From Catellatospora vulcania (lineage in GTDB: Bacteria; Actinomycetota; Actinomycetes; Mycobacteriales; Micromonosporaceae): DNA of 64,000 nucleotides. The notes under the pieces are model-generated. The model was given only the letters and a program-made list of their open reading frames with translations, was not told where the DNA came from and did not search any database. Both the position numbers and the translations under genes were made by a program. How positions within the stretch are numbered: position 1 is the first letter of the stretch; the number at the start of each line of letters is the position of its first letter. The stretch spans positions 62,001 to 126,000 of the forward strand of contig NZ_WARX01000026.1 of assembly GCF_009720385.1 (NCBI RefSeq), read 5' to 3'. Shown piece by piece: positions 7,775 to 15,327 of this stretch.

Positions 7775-8653
7775 ATGCACGATCAGGACCGGCTGGCGGA
7801 ACGCTTCGAGCAGGACCGGGGACGGCTGCGCGCGGTGGCGCTGCGGATGCTCGGCTCCTCGGCCGAGGCCGACGACGCCGTACAGGAGGCCTGGCTGCGG
7901 CTGAGCCGCACCGACGTCGCCGAGGTCGGCAACCTCAGCGGCTGGCTGACCACCGTAGTCGGCCGGATCTGCCTGGACATGCTGCGCTCGCGCAGCACCC
8001 GCCGCGAGGACCTGCTCGACGACACCGCCGACGCCGACCTGCCCCCGCTCGGGGCCACGTCCACCGGAGCCGACCCCGAGCAGGAGGCGGTGCTGGCCGA
8101 CTCGGTCGGGCTCGCGCTGCTGGTCGTGCTCGACACGCTCACCCCCGCCGAGCGGCTGGCGTTCGTGCTGCACGACATGTTCGCCGTGCCGTTCGACGAG
8201 CTCGCCCCGGTCATCGGCAAGTCCCCCGACGCGGCCCGGCAGCTGGCCAGCCGCGCCCGCCGCCGGGTGCAGGGGCAGGCCCCGGCCGGCGAGGTCGACC
8301 AGGCCCGCCGACGCGAGGTCGTCGAGGCGTTCCTGTCCGCCGCCCGCGAGGGCCGCTTCGAGGCGCTGCTCGTCGCACTCGACCCCGACGTGGTGATGCG
8401 CGCCGACGCGACCGCCGTGTCCTACGGCTCCAAGGGCGAACTGCGCGGCGCGGACACGGTCGCCGGCTACTGGAACGGCCAGGCCGCCGAGGCGCGCACG
8501 GCACTGGTCGACGGCGTCGTCAACGCGGTCTGGGCACCGCGCGGCAAGGTGCGCGTGGTGCTGGCCTTCACCGTCGTCGACGGCCGCATCGCCGCCATCG
8601 ACCTCACCGCCGACAAGGACCGCCTCGCCGACCTGGACGTGTCGCTGCTCTGA
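7775..8653 (+). CDS. ECF RNA polymerase sigma factor, ECF41 (SigJ-like) with SnoaL-like C-terminal domain
   Basis: 292 residues. Sigma70 region 2 (~5-70: 'RLRAVALRMLGSSAEADDAVQEAWLRL') and region 4 (~110-165: 'LTPAERLAFVLHDMFAVPFDELAPVIGKSPDAARQLASRARRRV') are followed by a SnoaL_2-type domain (~180-290). This layout defines ECF41, in which the fused C-terminal domain replaces a separate anti-sigma factor and controls activity. ATG 7775 was chosen because GGGGAGG ends 10 bp upstream; ATG 7766 is too close to it. The divergent neighbour is the AhpD-like protein, and both genes carry ECF41-type promoters. No anti-sigma gene is nearby, as expected. Confidence 0.92.
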   Translation: MHDQDRLAERFEQDRGRLRAVALRMLGSSAEADDAVQEAWLRLSRTDVAEVGNLSGWLTTVVGRICLDMLRSRSTRREDLLDDTADADLPPLGATSTGADPEQEAVLADSVGLALLVVLDTLTPAERLAFVLHDMFAVPFDELAPVIGKSPDAARQLASRARRRVQGQAPAGEVDQARRREVVEAFLSAAREGRFEALLVALDPDVVMRADATAVSYGSKGELRGADTVAGYWNGQAAEARTALVDGVVNAVWAPRGKVRVVLAFTVVDGRIAAIDLTADKDRLADLDVSLL

Positions 8654-8666
8654 CGACCCGCTCAGC

Positions 8667-8743
8667 CCTGCCATGATCGCTGTTTCGTGTCAAAACGTGT
8701 GGTCGGACCGCATATTTCGACACCAGACAGCGATCATGGCAGG
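8667..8743. repeat. long imperfect hairpin with perfect 17-bp arms
   Basis: Arms at 8667-8683 (CCTGCCATGATCGCTGT) and 8727-8743 are perfect reverse complements. The 43-nt loop contains a further short inverted repeat (GTGTC/GACAC). It lies 14 bp after the ECF41 stop, so it can act as its terminator, but it is longer than needed and has no T-tract. It may be a REP-like element. Confidence 0.7.
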
Positions 8744-8831
8744 ACTGGACAGCCACCCCGCTGAACACGCCCCGGCTGCTGCGGCCACCCCCGCTAGGCT
8801 CCGCATCGCGGCGATTCACAGGAGGACAATC

Positions 8832-9857
8832 ATGGCTCGGACCACCCCGCCCCGGCCGGTCGACATCGCTGCTGTTTTTCCGGAGCTGCGGGATCATGTG
8901 GGTGCCACCACCCGGCTGCATCCCCGCCCCGGCATGCCGACCGTGCATGACAGCTCCGCCGGCGGCCCGCTGCTGTGGCCGGCCGACGAGCCCTGGCCGC
9001 ACTGCGCGGACGGCCACGACTACCTGTTCCAGCCGCACCGGCCGGAGACCGTACGGCAATGGCGGCGGATCCTGGGCGCGGCCTGGGGCCGCACCCGCCG
9101 CGGCGAGCAGCTGCAGCTCACCGAGCAGGAACGCGCCGAGCTGCCCGACCTGGACGACTGCGCCCCCGCCGAACTCGCCGAGCAGCCGATCGCGATGGTC
9201 CCCGTCCTTCAGCTGTATCGGCGGGACGCGCCGGGTTTCCTCGGCCCGGACGACACCGACCTGCTCCAGGTGCTGTGGTGTCCGCTGGATCACGGCGAAC
9301 TCGGCTACAACCCCCGGGTGCTGCCGGTGTGGCGGCGCGCCGCCGACGTCGGCATGGTGCTGTCCGTGCCGCCCGAGCCCCTCATCATCTCGGACTCGTA
9401 CCTGCCCGAACCCTGCCTCCTGCACCCCGAGCAGGTACGCGAGTACGAGTACGGCGGCCTCCTGCCGCAGGAGCTGGACGAGCGCATCCAGCAGTGGGAG
9501 GAGGAGCAGGAGGAACGCTGCTCCGACGGCGAGCCCGCGTACTCGTACCAGTTCGACCTGTCCATCGCCCCGGGATGGAAGCTCGGCGGCTTCGCCTCAT
9601 GGCATCTCACCGATCCCCACCCGATGGACTGCGCCGAGTGCGGCGAACCGATGCGGTTGCTGTTGACGATCGCCGGCGACGAGTGGGACGGCGGCTCGGG
9701 CAGCTGGCGGCCGGCGGAGGACGCCGAACCCGGCGAGTTCCATTCGCTGCACAGCGACAACAGCCCGACAGCGGTGTCGATCGGCCGCGGCTACTCCCTG
9801 TGGATCTTCTACTGTCCGGTCTCCTTCGGCCACCCGCATGGAACCGCCATGCAGTAG
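8832..9857 (+). CDS. DUF1963 (YwqG-like) domain protein
   Basis: 341 residues. ATG 8832 follows AGGAGG closely. Blocks such as 'GGPLLWPADEPWPHCADGH', 'MVPVLQLYRRDAPGF', 'LQVLWCPLDHG', 'KLGGFASWHLTDPHPMDCAECGEPMRLLLTIAGDEW' are typical of DUF1963 cytoplasmic proteins. The pair CAEC may bind zinc. DUF1963/SUFU-type proteins are found as immunity-like proteins in polymorphic toxin systems (family knowledge), but there is no toxin gene nearby. The gene ends 6 bp from the convergent ECF42 sigma gene. Confidence 0.85.
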   Translation: MARTTPPRPVDIAAVFPELRDHVGATTRLHPRPGMPTVHDSSAGGPLLWPADEPWPHCADGHDYLFQPHRPETVRQWRRILGAAWGRTRRGEQLQLTEQERAELPDLDDCAPAELAEQPIAMVPVLQLYRRDAPGFLGPDDTDLLQVLWCPLDHGELGYNPRVLPVWRRAADVGMVLSVPPEPLIISDSYLPEPCLLHPEQVREYEYGGLLPQELDERIQQWEEEQEERCSDGEPAYSYQFDLSIAPGWKLGGFASWHLTDPHPMDCAECGEPMRLLLTIAGDEWDGGSGSWRPAEDAEPGEFHSLHSDNSPTAVSIGRGYSLWIFYCPVSFGHPHGTAMQ

Positions 9858-9863
9858 GGCCGA

Positions 9864-11087
9864 TCAGGCCTCGTCGCGCAGGCGGGCGATCTCGGTCAGC
9901 AGGTAGCGCAGCTCCGGGGCGCTGGATGTGCCGACCGCCGCGGCGCGCAGCTGCTCGATCGCGCCCGGGCGGTCGCCGGCCATCTCCAGCAGGTGGCCGC
10001 GCACGGCGGCCAGCCGGTGGTGGCCGGGCAGCCGCTCGTCGAGGGTGTCCAGCACCTTCAGGCCCGCCTGCGGGCCGTCGACCATGGCCAGGGCCACCGC
10101 GCGGTTCAGGGTGACCATCGGGTTGGGCTGGATGCGTTCGAGCACGCCGTACAGGGCGAGGATCTGCGGCCAGTCGGTCTCGTTCGCCGTGGCCGCCTCG
10201 TCGTGCACCGCCGCGATCGCGGCCTGCAACTGGTACGGCCCCACGGCCTGCTGCTTCAACGCCGCGCTGATCAGGTCGACGCCCTCGGCGACCGCCGCCC
10301 GGTTCCAGCGGGCGCGGTCCTGCTCGGGCAGCGGGATCAGCTCCCCGTGCGGGCCGGTGCGCGCGTCGCGCCGGGCGTCGTTGAGCAGCATCAGCGCCAG
10401 CAGACCGGTGACCTCGGGCTCGTGCGGCAGCAACCGGTGCACCTCGCGGGCGAGCCGGATGGCCTCCTTGGACAGGTCGGTACGCACCAGCTCGCCGCCG
10501 CCGCTGCTCGCGTACCCCTCACTGAAGATCAGGTAGAGCACGTGCAGCACGGCGTCGAGCCGGGGCCGCCAGTCCGCGCCCGACGGCAGCCGGAACGGCT
10601 CGCCGGAGGCGTGGATGCGCTGCTTGGCGCGGCTGATCCGCTGGCCCATGGTGGACTCGGGGACCAGGAACGCGGCGGCGATCTCGGCGGTGGTCAGGCC
10701 GCCGACCGCGCGCAGCGTCAACGCGATCGCCGACGGGGGCGTCAGCGCGGCGTGGGTGCACATGAACAGCAGCTGCAGGGTGTCGTCACGGTCCGCCGCG
10801 CTCTCGTCGGCCGCGGCCGCCGCCACGGGCTCCCAGTCCTGCTCCTCCCGGCGGCGTCGGGCGTCGTCGCCGCGCCACATGTTGATCAGCCGCCGGGACG
10901 CGGTGGCGATGAGCCACGCCTCGGGGCTGTCCGGCAGCCCTTCGACGGGCCAGTGCAGGTGCGCGGCGAGCAGGGCCTCCTGCACGGCGTCCTCGGCGGT
11001 GTCGAAGTCGCGGTACTTGCGCGCGACCACGGCGAGGACCCGCGGCGCGAGGGCGCGCAGCAGGTCCTCGATCGACCGGTCGGTCAT
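9864..11087 (-). CDS. ECF RNA polymerase sigma factor, ECF42 with C-terminal DUF6596/TPR-like extension
   Basis: 407 residues, twice the length of a simple ECF. Region 2 (~10-75: 'RVLAVVARKYRDFDTAEDAVQEALLAAHLHW') and region 4 (~115-165: 'PSAIALTLRAVGGLTTAEIAAAFLVPESTMGQRISRAKQRI') are followed by a ~220-residue helical extension ('LYLIFSEGYASS', 'LLALMLLNDARRDART', 'QLQAAIAAVHDEA', 'LNRAVALAMVDGPQAGL') typical of ECF42. ECF42 genes travel with DGPF/YCII proteins, and one lies 6 bp upstream here. The extension is thought to be needed for activity. ATG 11087. Confidence 0.92.
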   Translation of the reverse strand: MTDRSIEDLLRALAPRVLAVVARKYRDFDTAEDAVQEALLAAHLHWPVEGLPDSPEAWLIATASRRLINMWRGDDARRRREEQDWEPVAAAAADESAADRDDTLQLLFMCTHAALTPPSAIALTLRAVGGLTTAEIAAAFLVPESTMGQRISRAKQRIHASGEPFRLPSGADWRPRLDAVLHVLYLIFSEGYASSGGGELVRTDLSKEAIRLAREVHRLLPHEPEVTGLLALMLLNDARRDARTGPHGELIPLPEQDRARWNRAAVAEGVDLISAALKQQAVGPYQLQAAIAAVHDEAATANETDWPQILALYGVLERIQPNPMVTLNRAVALAMVDGPQAGLKVLDTLDERLPGHHRLAAVRGHLLEMAGDRPGAIEQLRAAAVGTSSAPELRYLLTEIARLRDEA

Positions 11088-11093
11088 CGCGGA

Positions 11094-11489
11094 TCAGGCG
11101 TCGGCCTGCGGCGGGCCCACGATCGGGCGCACCTCGATCGGGATGCCGAGCGGCTGGCCGTCCTTGCCGGGCGCGGACGACGCCTTGGCCGCGATCTCGT
11201 ACGCCCGCTCCGGGCCGGCGCAGTCGACGATCCAGAAGCCGATCAGGAACTCCTTGGCCTCCGGGAACGGGCCGTCGGTGACCGCGGGCGCGCCCTTGCC
11301 GTCGTGGCGGACGATGCGGGCCTGGTCGGGGAAGGTGAGGCCCTCGTTGAAGACCATCTCGCCGCCCTCGCGCAGCTCGCGGTCGAAGTCGTGCTGGAAC
11401 TCGATGTGCCGCTTCACGTCCTGCTGCGACCAGTTCATGATGCCCTCGGTGGCGTCCTGACCCGTGTGCATCATGATCATGTACTTCAT
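11094..11489 (-). CDS. YCII-related DGPF-domain protein, ECF42 partner
   Basis: 131 residues. ATG 11489 lies 8 bp after AGGAGGAG. The 'MKYMIMMHTG' start, 'VTDGPFPEAKEFLIGFWIVDC' (the DGPF motif) and the final 'VEVRP'-like strand mark the YCII/DGPF family, small alpha-beta barrels of unknown reaction. It is directly upstream of an ECF42 sigma gene in the same direction, the standard pairing, and is probably its target. A TGTCGA hexamer lies about 100 bp upstream on the minus strand (11591-11586) and could be the -35 box; I found no clear -10. Confidence 0.9.
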   Translation of the reverse strand: MKYMIMMHTGQDATEGIMNWSQQDVKRHIEFQHDFDRELREGGEMVFNEGLTFPDQARIVRHDGKGAPAVTDGPFPEAKEFLIGFWIVDCAGPERAYEIAAKASSAPGKDGQPLGIPIEVRPIVGPPQADA

Positions 11490-11655
11490 CTCGGTTCTCC
11501 TCCTGGCGATCCGTGGTGGCGGCGGCCGCCTGTCGGGCCTGTCCCGCCACCCTCTCACCGGGTAGACACCGCCGGCCGCGCGCCTTCGACATCCGCGCCG
11601 CACATTTCTCAAGATTTTTTCTGGAAGGGCGAACGACCTGCTCCGGGCATGGTCA

Positions 11656-11683
11656 GGGGCTCCGTTCCATGGAACGGAGCCCC
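11656..11683. terminator. perfect 28-bp palindrome, terminator of the DUF4235 gene
   Basis: 14-bp arms GGGGCTCCGTTCCA and its exact complement meet without a loop at 11669/11670. It lies 18 bp beyond the stop of the leftward DUF4235 gene and upstream of the DGPF/ECF42 operon, which it would insulate. Confidence 0.75.
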
Positions 11684-11700
11684 TGGGTGCGCGCCCTGCC

Positions 11701-11967
11701 TCAGTCCGGCCAGCTGCCGGTGAGCGCCTTGACGCCGTGCGCGCCGCCACGGTCGACCGCGGCCTTGACCAGTCCGAAGACCGCGCCCTGCAGCGCCGCG
11801 GCGAGCAGGATCTCGGCCCATCCCTTCGTCGGGTCGGTGGCGTGCGGCGCCTCGCGCTTACCTGACGCGATCCGCCAGATCTGCTTGAACGCCACCCCGG
11901 CGACGGCACCGGCCACGGCGCCGCTCACCATTCCGATCGGCTTGTAGACCAGCTTCTGCGTGTTCAT
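11701..11967 (-). CDS. DUF4235 small membrane protein
   Basis: 88 residues: 'KLVYKPIGMVSGAVAGAVAGVAFKQIWRI' (first membrane segment), 'DPTKGWAEILLAAALQGAVFGLVKAAVDRGGA' (second) and the family ending 'VKALTGSWPD'. DUF4235 proteins are small actinobacterial membrane proteins without known function. ATG at 11967. It is followed by a strong palindromic terminator and so is probably monocistronic or expressed with the upstream oxidoreductase gene (18 bp away). Confidence 0.85.
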   Translation of the reverse strand: MNTQKLVYKPIGMVSGAVAGAVAGVAFKQIWRIASGKREAPHATDPTKGWAEILLAAALQGAVFGLVKAAVDRGGAHGVKALTGSWPD

Positions 11968-11985
11968 GGCAGGCCCATACCCGCT

Positions 11986-12915
11986 TCAGGCGAGCCGTAC
12001 CGCCAGCTTGCCGACGCTGCCCGCGGCGAAGTCGGCGAAGGCTTGCGGCACCTCGTCGAGCTGGTAGGTGCGCTGCACCGGCACCTCCAACCGGCCCGCC
12101 GCCACCTGGGCGGCCAGGTGCTCCAGGCCGGCCGGGTCGAGGTCGGCGTTGACCGACAGCGCGACCACGTCGTGCACACCCATCTGGTCCTGGCCGATGC
12201 CGAGCAGCGAGGCGAACCGGCCGCCCGGAGCGATCAGCTCGGCCAGCGCGAACGGGTCGCCTGCCAGGTGCACCGCCGCCTTGACGCCGCCCGGGGCGAT
12301 CGCGGCGACCTGCCCGATGACGTCGCCGGTGCGGTCGATGACGTAGTGCGCGCCGAGGCGGCGTACCAGCCGGGTGCCCTCGCCGGGATCGGCGGTCGCC
12401 AGCACGACGGCTCCGCGCGCGGCGGCGAGCTGCACCACGAGGCTGCCGACGCCGCCGGTCGCACCCATGATCAGCACGGTCTCGCCGGGCAACGGCGCGA
12501 TCGCGTCGACGACCGTGGCGGCGGCCGCGCCGGCCAGGCCCAGCGCGCCGGCGGTGGTGAGGTCGAGTCCGTCTGGCACCCGGGCGAGGCTCGTGGACGG
12601 CACCACCACGTACTCACCGAAACCGCCCGCCTGCAGCGGGAATGTCAGCACGACGCCGAAGACGGCGTCGCCGGTGGCGAAGCCCTCGACCCCGTCGCCG
12701 AGCTGGTCGACGGCGCCGGCGAAGTCGCGGCCGAGCACCACCGGGAAGCGGTGCTCCATGAACGCCGCCATGTGACCGCTGATCACCGCGGTGTCGAACC
12801 CGTTGAGCGAGGACGCGGAGACCTTGACCCGCACCTCGCCCGGCCCGGCCGACGGCGTCGGCACGTCCGCCAGCTTCGCCGCCGCGCCCAGTTCCGCGCT
12901 GATGATCGCGCGCAT
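11986..12915 (-). CDS. NADP-dependent zinc-independent alcohol dehydrogenase/quinone oxidoreductase family protein
   Basis: 309 residues of the MDR superfamily: N-terminal GroES-like domain ('VRVKVSASSLNGFDTAVISGH', 'PVVLGRDFAGAVDQLG'), cofactor domain 'ETVLIMGATGGVGSLVVQLAAARGA' with the GxxGGVG fingerprint of zinc-free quinone oxidoreductases, and 'YVIDRTGDVIGQV'. Structural zinc cysteines are absent. ATG 12915 follows GAGGAG by 8 bp. The substrate is unknown. Confidence 0.88.
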   Translation of the reverse strand: MRAIISAELGAAAKLADVPTPSAGPGEVRVKVSASSLNGFDTAVISGHMAAFMEHRFPVVLGRDFAGAVDQLGDGVEGFATGDAVFGVVLTFPLQAGGFGEYVVVPSTSLARVPDGLDLTTAGALGLAGAAAATVVDAIAPLPGETVLIMGATGGVGSLVVQLAAARGAVVLATADPGEGTRLVRRLGAHYVIDRTGDVIGQVAAIAPGGVKAAVHLAGDPFALAELIAPGGRFASLLGIGQDQMGVHDVVALSVNADLDPAGLEHLAAQVAAGRLEVPVQRTYQLDEVPQAFADFAAGSVGKLAVRLA

Positions 12916-13307
12916 ATGTACTCCTCACCTGGTGTCCATGATGGAATACGCGCGACGTTAGGGCAGCGCCCGCACCCTCGATACCGTCCGTAACGACGGC
13001 AGCACGCATCCTCCGGCCGCCGGGCTGACCCGTCGGAGGTAACCGCCCTCCGCATGGATGTCACTTTCAGTGACCGCCGACGCCGATCAGGTCGCGCGCG
13101 TCGCCGGAAGCGGCGACGACAGCGCATCCGCCGCCTGCTAGTGCTGATCCACATCGGACTGGAGTCGATCTCATAGAGAGCGCTCTCTTGACGGGGGGAC
13201 GACTCCGTCCTAACGTGACGGTTGTCAATTTATTAACAGTGCTTACCAAATGTGTTCTGCCCGGAACGCCTGGTAGCACACCCAGCACGCTCCTGGGAGG
13301 TAGTCCC
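12916..13307. other. 392-bp divergent intergenic region upstream of the GH16 gene
   Basis: It separates the leftward oxidoreductase from the rightward GH16 gene. It contains a LacI-type palindrome (13175-13188) and an AT-rich box with ATTAACAGT (13232-13240). No credible gene was seen. Confidence 0.5.
13175..13188. promoter_or_regulatory. LacI-family-type operator upstream of GH16
   Basis: The perfect 14-bp palindrome AGAGAGCGCTCTCT, centred on the CG step with GCGC core typical of LacI/GalR regulators (compare the CebR/CelR box GGGAGCGCTCCC), lies 120 bp before the GH16 start. No LacI gene is in the window, so the regulator would be encoded elsewhere. Confidence 0.65.
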
Positions 13308-14561
13308 ATGCGTAGAACGACCCGACTGCTGGCCCGGCTGACCGTGGCCGCGCTCGCCGCGGCCGGCCTCACCGTGCCCGCCACCGTCATCACCGCCACC
13401 CCCGCCCTCGCCGTCGGCCCGCAGACCTGGTCCGACGAGTTCAACGCGGCCGCCGGCACGCCCGTCAACGGCAGCAAGTGGAAGTTCGACATCGGCGGCG
13501 GCGGCTGGGGCAACAGCGAACTGCAGTACTACACCAACAGCACCAACAACGCGGTGCACGACGGCGCGGGCAACCTCGTCATCACCGCCCGCCGGGAGAA
13601 CCCCGCCGGCTACGGCTGCTGGTACGGCAGCTGCCAGTACACCTCCGCACGACTGCTCACCGCCGACCGGTTCACGCAGGCCTACGGCCGCTTCGAGGCC
13701 CGCATCAAGATCCCGCGCGGCCAGGGCATCTGGCCCGCGTTCTGGATGCTCGGCAGCGACATCGCCACCAACCCGTGGCCGAACAGCGGCGAGATCGACA
13801 TCATGGAGAACATCGGCAAGGAGCCCGGCACCGTCCACGGCAGCCTGCACGGCCCCGGCTACTCCGGCTGCTGCTCGCTGACCGGCCAGTACACCCTGCC
13901 CGGCGGCGCGCGGCTGGCCGACGCCTTCCACACCTACGCCGTGGACTGGGCACCCGACTCGGTGACCTGGTTCATCGACGGCATCCAGTACTCCCGCAAG
14001 ACCCGTGCCGACGCGGGCGCCAACCGCTGGGTCTTCGACCACCCGTTCTTCATGCTCCTGAACGTGGCAGTCGGCGGCGCGTGGCCCGGTTCCCCCGACG
14101 GCAGCACCGTCTTCCCGCAGTCGATGGTCATCGACTACGTCCGGGTCTTCGCCCAGGACGGCGGCACGCCGCCCGCCGGCGGCACCCCGCTCATCGGCCA
14201 GGGCAGCAACCGCTGCATCGACGTGCCCAGCTCCAACACCGCCAACGGCAACCGGCTGCAGATCTGGGACTGCAACGGCACCGGCGCGCAGCGCTGGTCC
14301 TTCGAGTCCGACAGCAGCGTGCGGGCACTGGGCAAGTGCATGGACGTCAACGCCGGCTCGTCGGCCGACGGCACGGCCATCCAGCTCTGGGACTGCAACG
14401 GCAGCGGGGCGCAGAAGTTCGTCCTCAGCGGCGCCGGCGACCTGGTGAACATCCAGGCCAACAAGTGCGTCGACGTCACCGCCGCGGGCACCGCCAACGG
14501 CACCAAACTCCAGCTCTACACCTGCAACGGCACCGGCGCCCAGAAGTGGCGCAAGGGCTGA
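13308..14561 (+). CDS. secreted GH16 endo-beta-1,3-glucanase (laminarinase-like) with C-terminal RICIN/CBM13 domain
   Basis: 417 residues. Signal peptide to about residue 36 (ATPALA). GH16 domain ~40-285 has the catalytic signature GEIDIMENIG, with nucleophile E162, D164 and acid/base E167, and 'GQGIWPAFWMLG' before it. After a Pro/Gly linker, residues ~295-417 hold three QxW-type units ('QIWDCNGTGAQRW', 'QLWDCNGSGAQKF', 'QLYTCNGTGAQKW'), a beta-trefoil CBM13-like domain. It probably cleaves beta-1,3-glucans of fungal or algal walls outside the cell. ATG 13308 follows GGGAGG by 8 bp. A LacI-type operator suggests sugar-dependent control. Confidence 0.93.
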   Translation: MRRTTRLLARLTVAALAAAGLTVPATVITATPALAVGPQTWSDEFNAAAGTPVNGSKWKFDIGGGGWGNSELQYYTNSTNNAVHDGAGNLVITARRENPAGYGCWYGSCQYTSARLLTADRFTQAYGRFEARIKIPRGQGIWPAFWMLGSDIATNPWPNSGEIDIMENIGKEPGTVHGSLHGPGYSGCCSLTGQYTLPGGARLADAFHTYAVDWAPDSVTWFIDGIQYSRKTRADAGANRWVFDHPFFMLLNVAVGGAWPGSPDGSTVFPQSMVIDYVRVFAQDGGTPPAGGTPLIGQGSNRCIDVPSSNTANGNRLQIWDCNGTGAQRWSFESDSSVRALGKCMDVNAGSSADGTAIQLWDCNGSGAQKFVLSGAGDLVNIQANKCVDVTAAGTANGTKLQLYTCNGTGAQKWRKG

Positions 14562-14583
14562 CGCTCGCCACCTGCGCGCTGGT

Positions 14584-14643
14584 GCAGTTTCGGGGAAAGT
14601 GCAGCCATTCGGCCTGCCGATGATGCAGTTTCCCCGAAACTGC
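14584..14643. repeat. REP-like palindrome, copy 1 (GCAGTTTCGGGGAAA family)
   Basis: Arms GCAGTTTCGGGGAAA (14584-14598) and TTTCCCCGAAACTGC (14629-14643) are exact complements, extended inward with one mismatch. It starts 23 bp after the GH16 stop. A second copy is at 30654-30713. It could terminate GH16 transcription, but sequence identity between distant copies suggests a repeat family. Confidence 0.75.
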
Positions 14644-14776
14644 GGCCGGATCACCGACCGCCTCGTCTCCCGGGTACGCCGAATCCGGGAGACGAGGCAC
14701 GTCTCGTCCTGGGGACATGAGGCGGTGACCTCGGTGGAGAAGACGTGTTCGACGTAGGGGCGGGGAGTCCGCCCGC

Positions 14777-14992
14777 CTATCGCGGAAGCCAGACCGCCTC
14801 GGCGGTTGTCGCAGCCACGCCGCCCCACCGGTCGCGGCACACATAGGACAGACTCGCGTGAATTGCCCGGTCGTCGTTGTCGCGCAAGACCGGTCGGCCG
14901 CAGTGCAGACAAGGGGCGACGAGCGGATAGGACCGCCCCGTCCCACTCGCCCCTGGCGGCGTTTCCGTGGCTTCAGCAGCCGGAGTCGTCAT
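14777..14992 (-). CDS. small hypothetical protein with Cys pairs
   Basis: 71 residues, not recognised. ATG 14992 is preceded by GGAAGGTGAGG. Contains 'PCLHCGRPV' and later a single 'VCRD', so a half zinc-ribbon is possible. It is divergent from the XRE-NUDIX operon. Base use resembles the surrounding genes, but with so short a frame it may be spurious. Confidence 0.4.
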   Translation of the reverse strand: MTTPAAEATETPPGASGTGRSYPLVAPCLHCGRPVLRDNDDRAIHASLSYVCRDRWGGVAATTAEAVWLPR

Positions 14993-15327
14993 GGCCTCAC
15001 CTTCCCCATTGCGTCACGGACCGCCTGGCCGGACGGGACACGATCGTCACGTCCGGCCAGGGTTACGACCGGGCTCACCGGCGGCGAGGCGGCTGAACTG
15101 CCGGGTGCGAGCGGGAGATCGGCTCTTCCCGCAACCAGCGGATCCCGACCGGCGGCGCCGGGACCTCAGACTCCGAATCCCCCGAAGCCTGCCGAACACG
15201 ACGCCGATATGAATGTCCATCTACAGGCCCGCCGCCAACAGGTCGGCAACGGCGCAGAAGTGATGCATCGGCATTGCGCCACCCACGCTGATGTGCGTGG
15301 ATGTCCGTGAGAGAGGGAGGTGCGCCA
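14993..15327. other. 335-bp intergenic region before the XRE regulator
   Basis: No gene recognised. It contains a hairpin/operator candidate at 15283-15300 close to the regulator's start. Confidence 0.4.
15283..15300. promoter_or_regulatory. inverted repeat, candidate operator of the XRE-NUDIX operon
   Basis: CCACGC-TGATGT-GCGTGG, perfect 6-bp arms, 28 bp upstream of the XRE start codon. The position suits autoregulation by the downstream helix-turn-helix protein. Confidence 0.4.

Noticed and set aside
12614-13009. Second frame at the start of the MDR oxidoreductase
   Set aside because: Arg/Gly-rich shadow of the real gene and its upstream DNA.
13233-14912. 559-residue open frame antisense to GH16
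   Set aside because: Composition is Gly/Ala/Val-rich with no motifs; the plus-strand GH16 frame has signal peptide and catalytic motifs.
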